NCBI GenBank assembly: GCA_019913005.1 | Contig: JAIOHL010000333.1 | Coordinates: forward strand, 36,885 to 100,884 | DNA length: 64,000 nucleotides | DNA from: Anaerolineae bacterium | Lineage (GTDB): Bacteria > Chloroflexota > Anaerolineae > Aggregatilineales > J027 | Reading direction: 5' to 3' | In this document: positions 58,014 through 64,000 of the stretch, in pieces | Position numbering within the stretch: the first letter of the stretch is position 1 | How the letters are laid out: each line of letters opens with the position of its first letter | Position numbers and translations under genes: made by a program | The notes under the pieces: generated by a model | Told to the model about the DNA's origin: nothing | Database searches by the model: none | What the model saw: the letters and a program-made list of their open reading frames with translations, nothing else

Positions 58014-58969
58014 AGACCCATCACCTGTTCGTAGGCGCTAATCAGGGTGTCGCGCTCTTTTGCTGATATTTGACGTAGGGCATAAGCGCGACGGGCTTGG
58101 CGAATTTTGCGGCGCATCCCCACCCCGATCAGCCAACGCGACACTTGTCGTTTGAGCATAGGATAATGTTTACGATAGAGCCGTAAGCGACTCTGCCACA
58201 AATTAATGATGCTGTCGGGGCGCACTTGGCGGGTACTCTGCCCCTCCAAATGAATTACGTGGGCTTGTGGAACGCAATAAATTTTCCACCCCGCTTTTTG
58301 GATGCGCCAACTCCAATCCACTTCTTCAGCATACATAAAAAACTGCTCATCAAACATGCCCGTCTTTTGGATGACCTCGCGCCGGATCATCATGGTCGCA
58401 CCGAGCGTATGCCCCACTCGAAACGGCTTAGGGTGCTCATAGAGTTTGCGCGGATAACGACCATTCACACGGCGGTTGTAAAGCGTACCGGGCGCAGGCA
58501 TTAAGTCAATCCATAACTGTGAGAGGCCGGGAAAGGCAAAGGCGCTGTGTTGAAACTCGCCGTCTTCATACGTCAGTCGTGCGCCAACCACCCCTGCTTC
58601 GGGCAGTGAAAACAGGGCATTAAAAAGAATACTGGTGGCGTTGGGGCGGGTCTGGGTGTCGGAATTGAGTAAGTAGACAGCACGTGGGAGGGTATTTTCA
58701 TCTATGCCACTCTTGCCAAAGCCCATCGCACGCATCGCAACATTATTGGCCGCTCCAAAACCGATGTTCTTGGCATTTTCGATGATTTTGACATGGGGGA
58801 ACTCAGCTTGAATAGCGGCAGGGCTGTCGTCACTGGACGCATTATCAACCACCCAGATTTCGGTATCATAGGGGCCGCCGCGCTGAACATCATCCAATAG
58901 GGTACGAATGGCCTCCAAAGTGAAGGCACGAGTATTCCAACTAACGATCACCACTGCAAGATCAGACAT
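58010..58969 (-). CDS. Glycosyltransferase family 2 (rhamnosyltransferase-like)
   Basis: LAVVIVSWNTRAFTLEAIRTLLDD...IWVVDNASSDDSPAAIQAEFPHVKIIENAKNIGFGAANNVAM...MFDEQFFMYAEEVDWSWRIQKAGW. Confidence 0.94.
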   Translation of the reverse strand: MSDLAVVIVSWNTRAFTLEAIRTLLDDVQRGGPYDTEIWVVDNASSDDSPAAIQAEFPHVKIIENAKNIGFGAANNVAMRAMGFGKSGIDENTLPRAVYLLNSDTQTRPNATSILFNALFSLPEAGVVGARLTYEDGEFQHSAFAFPGLSQLWIDLMPAPGTLYNRRVNGRYPRKLYEHPKPFRVGHTLGATMMIRREVIQKTGMFDEQFFMYAEEVDWSWRIQKAGWKIYCVPQAHVIHLEGQSTRQVRPDSIINLWQSRLRLYRKHYPMLKRQVSRWLIGVGMRRKIRQARRAYALRQISAKERDTLISAYEQVMGL

Positions 58970-59004
58970 AATCCCTTAAATAGATATACTGGCTAGGGTA
59001 GGCA

Positions 59005-59029
59005 CAAAAAAGCCGGATTTGACCCGGCT
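59005..59029 (-). terminator. Intrinsic terminator of the PhnD-like gene
   Basis: Minus strand AGCCGG-GTCAAAT-CCGGCT followed by TTTTT. Confidence 0.85.
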
Positions 59030-59059
59030 ATAATAACATACTCTGCCCAAATTTTCAGT

Positions 59060-60103
59060 TCAGTTATCCATGCCCCAACGTGCCGCTTCCAACCATACCC
59101 GAAAATCGGCATAGTCGGCTGAAGTCCGTTCGACCAGTTGGGCATAGGGGACAAGCTCTTTTAGCGCCTCATCTTCGTCTGTATCAACCAATTCTTGGAT
59201 GGCTTCTACGACCAGATCACGGAATGAGGCGGGTAGAATAAAATCGGGCGAGGCAATTAACACTGAATGCGGTATTTCAAGCCATGATTCATTGCCTTCT
59301 TGCATGACCACCACCTGTAGCGCAGTGGCTTGCAAGTTGATTTGAACAGGCGGATTCGCTTGCTGTAAGCGGCGCACCAATGTATCCAACTGGTCATTCG
59401 GAATTGCCCCGGCTACACATTCTTCATCAAAAATCGCCTTCACCAGCGATTGAGCATCGGCAACCTCGACCACTTCCTGCAATCCGGTGACGGGATCAAC
59501 CCCCGCAGCCCGTAAGGCCAAACTTGGATAAACCCAATTTACTGGTGATTCGTCCCCTTCAATCCGACAAATCCTGCGGTTCGCCAGCATTTCTGGGGTA
59601 GCAGCATTCCCCAACACGCGGCGATCATAAACAAAATCGAACCCAATTCCATTGGCGCCGACCCGTTGCGTTTGACGTACTCCCAATAAGGGTGAGGCAC
59701 CACAGGCCCGTTCCGCCGAGATATAGGTGAACACATCCACCCACATCAAAGCAGCTTCACCGTTACACAGCGCATCTAGCGCCTCGCGTGGTGTTGCCAA
59801 TATTCCTACCTCGACTGCCAGCGCTTCGCCCAATTGGTCATTCAATTGAGTCTGCAAGGTATCTTGCGCATCCACTTGTCCACTGGACGGGCTGGCAATT
59901 ACAAATAATAGGTTGATGGGTTTGTCCGGACTACCCAAAATCACAGGCAGCTCCACTTCTGGCAAGGGTGTCGAGCGCGGTGTGGCGGTTGGCTGTGGCA
60001 AAGGGGTTCGGGTAGGCGGCGGGGGTGTTTCTTCTCCCCCACAGGCCACCAACACAATTGAGAGTATCAGCCCGACGCTGAAAAGTGCTGAGATATGGCG
60101 CAC
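59060..60103 (-). CDS. PhnD-like periplasmic/lipoprotein substrate-binding protein
   Basis: Lipobox LVACGG, Pro/Thr linker, then KPINLLFVIASPSSGQVDAQDTLQTQLNDQLG...EALCNGEAALMWVDVFTYISA. Confidence 0.72.
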   Translation of the reverse strand: MRHISALFSVGLILSIVLVACGGEETPPPPTRTPLPQPTATPRSTPLPEVELPVILGSPDKPINLLFVIASPSSGQVDAQDTLQTQLNDQLGEALAVEVGILATPREALDALCNGEAALMWVDVFTYISAERACGASPLLGVRQTQRVGANGIGFDFVYDRRVLGNAATPEMLANRRICRIEGDESPVNWVYPSLALRAAGVDPVTGLQEVVEVADAQSLVKAIFDEECVAGAIPNDQLDTLVRRLQQANPPVQINLQATALQVVVMQEGNESWLEIPHSVLIASPDFILPASFRDLVVEAIQELVDTDEDEALKELVPYAQLVERTSADYADFRVWLEAARWGMDN

Positions 60104-60190
60104 GTTGCGGTTAATAGCGCTACCCTCCTGCTTGTACAGAGATAATGACGAATACTTGAAATACTATAGCAAGTTCGCGTACCTGACAAA

Positions 60191-60706
60191 TCAGCGATTG
60201 AGACCCTGCTGCAAAAGTTGGTCTATTTTGGGGGCCTCTTCTGCCATAAACCACTCATCCAACAGCGGCAGGTACTCCAATTGCAGATCGAGTGGCATCT
60301 TGAAAAAATCGGAATCTAGCCTTTTGAGGCAGCGCGGGCTACCACAGCCACATTCCCACACATATTCCCCACGTCCATTGATGCGGTAGTCAAAGGTGAT
60401 TTCCTCACCCGCCGCGATGGGGTGAAGGGCAATGACATAACGAGCGCCGTTAATGGTTTTCACAAACGTGTTGGGATCACACGAATGGTTGGTATATTTT
60501 TCGGGGTCTTGCCACAAAACCGTAATATTACCGCCAATAAAATCGGTGTGATATTCGTATTCGCCGAGTTCAGGCCGCAAGGGATGAGTCTCATCTACAA
60601 TATGTGAGTCGTCGGCTTTTAAAATCGGCTCCCCTTTGGCGATATTGACCTTCGCAAAAACCCCCTTGCCTTGAATGGGAGAATCCCCCACATAAACTTT
60701 GCACAT
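60191..60706 (-). CDS. SET-domain protein with post-SET-like Cys motif
   Basis: GKGVFAKVNIAKGEPI...YTNHSCDPNTFV...IAAGEEITFDYR...WECGCGSPRC. Confidence 0.9.
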   Translation of the reverse strand: MCKVYVGDSPIQGKGVFAKVNIAKGEPILKADDSHIVDETHPLRPELGEYEYHTDFIGGNITVLWQDPEKYTNHSCDPNTFVKTINGARYVIALHPIAAGEEITFDYRINGRGEYVWECGCGSPRCLKRLDSDFFKMPLDLQLEYLPLLDEWFMAEEAPKIDQLLQQGLNR

Positions 60707-60788
60707 AGAACGCTTGCTATTCCTTTGTCGCGTAACGTAAAATCAACATGATGCTCAACCAACAAGTAGAGATCAGAGGGTTATCAAC

Positions 60789-61040
60789 ATGGCACTCTCA
60801 AAACTAGCTCCAATTTATGACCATTTCCTAGATTATCTTGTTCAAAAGGCATCCCCGCAAGAGATACTTGCTTTTCATGTCTCGGATGAGGAACAACAAC
60901 GTGCCGAAACCCTTACCCTGCGTCACAAAGCGGGAATGCTGACAGAGAGTGAGCATGAAGAATTAGAGCAGATGCTTGAGTTTGATTTGCTGCTATCTGC
61001 CTTAAAAGCGAAAGCACTGAAGGCCCTTACCCGCCCATGA
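60789..61040 (+). CDS. Small protein partner of HNH endonuclease (83 aa)
   Basis: ASPQEILAFHVSDEEQQRAETLTLRHKAGMLTESEHEELEQMLEFDLLLSALKAKAL; ATGA overlap with downstream HNH gene. Confidence 0.75.
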   Translation: MALSKLAPIYDHFLDYLVQKASPQEILAFHVSDEEQQRAETLTLRHKAGMLTESEHEELEQMLEFDLLLSALKAKALKALTRP

Positions 61041-61441
61041 CAACAATCTCTGCCGCTATACGAGAACAAGTCAGACAACGCGCAAGTAGACGTTGTGAGT
61101 ATTGTCGAAAACCTGAAAGTATCGACATCTACAGCCCACAAGTTGACCATATCATTCCCCAAAGACACGAGGGTTCTTCCGAACTTGATAATTTAGCTTG
61201 GGCCTGCTTTCGATGTAACAACAAAAAAGGTAGCGAGATTTCCGGCTACGATAAGCCAACAGGTGAGTTAACCCCTCTGTTTAATCCGCGTACCCAAGCA
61301 TGGGACGAGCATTTTGAAATGGTCGAGGCTGTCCTTATCGGAAAAACAGCGATTGGGCGGGTAACCATTTGGCTACTCGAAATGAATCACCCCAAACAAA
61401 TCGAATCTCGTCGTTCGTTAATTGAAGCCGGGGCATGGTAA
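61037..61441 (+). CDS. HNH endonuclease
   Basis: RCEYCRKPESIDIYSPQVDHIIPQRHEGSSELDNLAWACFRCNNKKGSEISGYDKPTGELTPLFNPRTQAWDEHF. Confidence 0.92.
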   Translation: MTTISAAIREQVRQRASRRCEYCRKPESIDIYSPQVDHIIPQRHEGSSELDNLAWACFRCNNKKGSEISGYDKPTGELTPLFNPRTQAWDEHFEMVEAVLIGKTAIGRVTIWLLEMNHPKQIESRRSLIEAGAW

Positions 61442-61535
61442 CCGACTCCCTATCGCTTTTGGCTTTAGAATTAGCTATCATTGCATATCCACATCGTCCG
61501 AAACACACTTGAGAGAGCTATCCAATCAAATCCCT

Positions 61536-62981
61536 ATGGCAAAAACAGGTCGCATCAAAGACCGTTATTATTTGATGAGTCTCGGCTGTTCCAAAAACAC
61601 TGTAGACTCCGAATCAATGGCACAACTACTCGAAAACGCCGGGATGCGGGCCGCTGATGACCCTACCCGCGCCGAAGTCCTCATCGTCAATACCTGTGGC
61701 TTCATTGGCCCTGCCAAAGAAGAAAGCATCAACAGCCTGAATGAACTCGCCGCCCTCAAGCAGCCCAATCAATATCTGATTGCGGCAGGCTGCCTTTCAC
61801 AGCGCTATGGTGATACCCTAGCCCAAGAAGTACCGGGGCTGGATGGCATTATCGGGACACGCCGCTGGATGGATATTGTGGATTTGGTACAGCGCATTCG
61901 TACCCGCAAGCATCCCGAACCCCTGTATCATCTCCCCAGCGATGCCGAAACCGTTGGCAAAGATGAACGTGGCGCGGCCCGTATCAGTATTCAAGGCGCA
62001 AGTGCCTATCTAAAAATTGCTGATGGCTGTCGCCGACCCTGTGCGTTTTGCGCCATCCCCGCCATCAAGGGCACCGCCGTCAGTCGTCCTATCGAAGCGA
62101 TTGTGAATGAAGCCCGCCTGCTGCGCGATAACGGCGTACAAGAAATCATCCTGATTGCCCAAGACAGCACCGACTATGGCTACGATTTGGGTCTGAAAAA
62201 TGGCTTGGCAGTTCTGCTCAAAGAATTGGTCAAAGCCGTGCCGGATGTTCCTTGGATGCGTGTGATGTACGCCTATCCGGGTTATGTCACCGATGAATTG
62301 ATTGAAACAATGGCGACCCACCCCCAAATCGTGCATTATCTGGACATCCCGCTGCAACATGCCCATCGCAAAACCCTGCTGCGTATGCGCCGCCCTGCCA
62401 ATGTGGAATGGGTGCATGAAACGATTGGTAAAATGCGCTCGGCTATGCCCGATCTCGCCATCCGTACCACCTTTATTGTTGGCTATCCCGGTGAAACCGA
62501 CGAGGAATTTGACACACTGGTGCAGTTTATCAAAGATATGCAGTTTGACCGCGTGGGGGCGTTTACCTATAGCTATGAAATCGGCACCCCCAGCGCCAAC
62601 TTGCCCGATCAGGTAGCTGATGAGGTAAAAATCGCCCGCCGGGATAAGCTGATGGAAATTCAACAGCCGATTAGCTTACAGCGCAATCAAGCCCAAGTCG
62701 GCAAGATTCTGCCCGTTTTGATCGAGGGCCACGCTGAGGTCGAAGATGATGACGGCCCAACAGGGGAAATGATTTCGCTAGGCCGTTCATATCGAGACGC
62801 CCCAGAAATTGATGGGTATATCATGGTGCAAGGGGAAGTTCCAGAAGGCGAAATTGTGCCAGTCCGCATCACGGGGGCAATGACCTATGATCTCGTGGGG
62901 ACAGTGGACTTAGGCACACCTATTGTGATTCAACCGGGACAGATTTTCGGCGCGGGCGATTTGGACATCCACGACCATTAA
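61536..62981 (+). CDS. rimO: Ribosomal protein S12 methylthiotransferase RimO
   Basis: YYLMSLGCSKNTVDSESMAQLL...IADGCRRPCAFCAIPAIKG (CxxxCxxC), C-terminal TRAM domain; in-frame ATG at 61536. Confidence 0.95.
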   Translation: MAKTGRIKDRYYLMSLGCSKNTVDSESMAQLLENAGMRAADDPTRAEVLIVNTCGFIGPAKEESINSLNELAALKQPNQYLIAAGCLSQRYGDTLAQEVPGLDGIIGTRRWMDIVDLVQRIRTRKHPEPLYHLPSDAETVGKDERGAARISIQGASAYLKIADGCRRPCAFCAIPAIKGTAVSRPIEAIVNEARLLRDNGVQEIILIAQDSTDYGYDLGLKNGLAVLLKELVKAVPDVPWMRVMYAYPGYVTDELIETMATHPQIVHYLDIPLQHAHRKTLLRMRRPANVEWVHETIGKMRSAMPDLAIRTTFIVGYPGETDEEFDTLVQFIKDMQFDRVGAFTYSYEIGTPSANLPDQVADEVKIARRDKLMEIQQPISLQRNQAQVGKILPVLIEGHAEVEDDDGPTGEMISLGRSYRDAPEIDGYIMVQGEVPEGEIVPVRITGAMTYDLVGTVDLGTPIVIQPGQIFGAGDLDIHDH

Positions 62982-62998
62982 ATAAGGAGTGACGATTT

Positions 62999-64000
62999 AT
63001 GCCATTTCCGAAAGATTTTGTGTGGGGGGTAGCCACCGCCAGTTATCAAATCGAGGGCGCTACGACCAGCGAAGGTTGCGGCGAATCTATCTGGCATCGG
63101 TTTTCGCATACCCCCGGCAAAACCCGCAATGGGGATAACGGCGACATCGCCTGCGACCATTATCACCGCTATCCTGAAGACGTGCAGTTGATGAGCGAGA
63201 TGGGCTTAGATGGCTATCGTTTTTCCATCTCGTGGCCGCGTGTCATTCCGCAAGGCAAAGGCGATGTCAACCCGCTGGGCCTCGATTTTTATGACCGTCT
63301 GGTGGATGAACTGCTCAAGGCCAACATCAGGCCATTTGTCACCCTTTTTCACTGGGATTATCCCCAAGCCCTGCAAGAGGAAGGTGGGTGGGCCAATCCC
63401 GATAGTGTGAAGTGGTTCGCCGATTACGTGGAGGTCGTCACCCGCCGTCTTGGGAATCGCGTCAAAAATTGGATTACCCACAACGAACCATGGGTCTATT
63501 CCATGATCGGGCATTTTTATGGACAGCACGCACCGGGAATTACGGACATTCCCACAGCCTACAAAACCGCCCATCATCTCTTGCTGGCACATGGTGAGGC
63601 GATGCCCATCATCCGCGAAAATTCGGAGGACTGCCAAGCCGGGATTACCCTCTATACACTCTATTCCGAGCCTGCCACCGACAGCGAGAATGACCAAAAA
63701 GCGGCTCTGCGGAACGACGGTTTTATCAATCGCTGGTTTCTTGACCCGATTTTTAGGGGTCAGTATCCAGCGGACATGGTGGAAGCGTTGGGGGAAAATC
63801 TCAAGGACATCGATCTCGATGCGGTGAAAGAAGCCTCCGAACCGATTGACTTCCTCGGCATGAACTATTACACCCGCAATAAGGTTTCGTGGATGCCGGA
63901 TTTGTTGCCCCTGCAATTTTTACCCGCGTCGCTGGGCAATGTCGAAACGACTGCAATGGGTTGGGAAATTTATCCAGAGGGTCTGACTAAGCTGCTGGTA
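62999..64000 (+). CDS. Beta-glucosidase, GH1 (3' truncated by window)
   Basis: MPFPKDFVWGVATASYQIEGATTSEGCGESIWHRFSHTPGK...GYRFSISWPRVIP...FVTLFHWDYPQAL...ITHNEPWV; open to window end. Confidence 0.95.
   Translation, partial: MPFPKDFVWGVATASYQIEGATTSEGCGESIWHRFSHTPGKTRNGDNGDIACDHYHRYPEDVQLMSEMGLDGYRFSISWPRVIPQGKGDVNPLGLDFYDRLVDELLKANIRPFVTLFHWDYPQALQEEGGWANPDSVKWFADYVEVVTRRLGNRVKNWITHNEPWVYSMIGHFYGQHAPGITDIPTAYKTAHHLLLAHGEAMPIIRENSEDCQAGITLYTLYSEPATDSENDQKAALRNDGFINRWFLDPIFRGQYPADMVEALGENLKDIDLDAVKEASEPIDFLGMNYYTRNKVSWMPDLLPLQFLPASLGNVETTAMGWEIYPEGLTKLLV

Noticed and set aside
61422-61535. N-terminal extension of the rimO ORF
   Set aside because: Overlaps the HNH gene and is unlike RimO; in-frame ATG at 61536 fits the family.
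62010-62663. 217-aa minus-strand ORF
   Set aside because: Antisense shadow ORF of rimO.
63206-63916. 236-aa minus-strand ORF
   Set aside because: Antisense to the GH1 beta-glucosidase, which has complete family motifs.
1-64000. CRISPR arrays, transposases or prophage
   Set aside because: No regularly spaced repeats, cas, transposase or phage structural genes seen on either strand; the intein is the only mobile-type element recognised.

Overview
This 64 kb window looks like an ordinary chromosomal segment, probably from a Chloroflexota (Anaerolineae-like) bacterium. That taxonomic guess is inferred from gene content and was not tested. I support about 60 protein-coding genes, one tRNA-Gly(GCC) and several intrinsic terminators. 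I saw no rRNA, transposase, integrase, prophage or CRISPR array. Main blocks: thrC-pheA; a methylmalonyl-CoA mutase small subunit + meaB cluster next to a ketol-acid-reductoisomerase-like gene; a replication-initiation cluster (intein-containing dnaB, a DnaD-like gene, and a protein carrying two fused DnaC/DnaI-like ATPase domains); a Tad/Flp pilus operon (cpaB-cpaE-tadA-tadB-tadC) followed directly by comF and hpf and preceded by a response regulator/histidine kinase pair; two adjacent secreted TIM-barrel glycosidase paralogs; murA with Asp at the catalytic Cys position; a SET-domain protein; a two-gene module of a small protein plus HNH endonuclease; rimO; and a partial GH1 beta-glucosidase. 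The most unusual items are the tandem helicase loader beside an intein-split replicative helicase whose homing-endonuclease motif has lost its catalytic Asp, the KARI-like protein with a degraded active site, and the small-ORF/HNH module.
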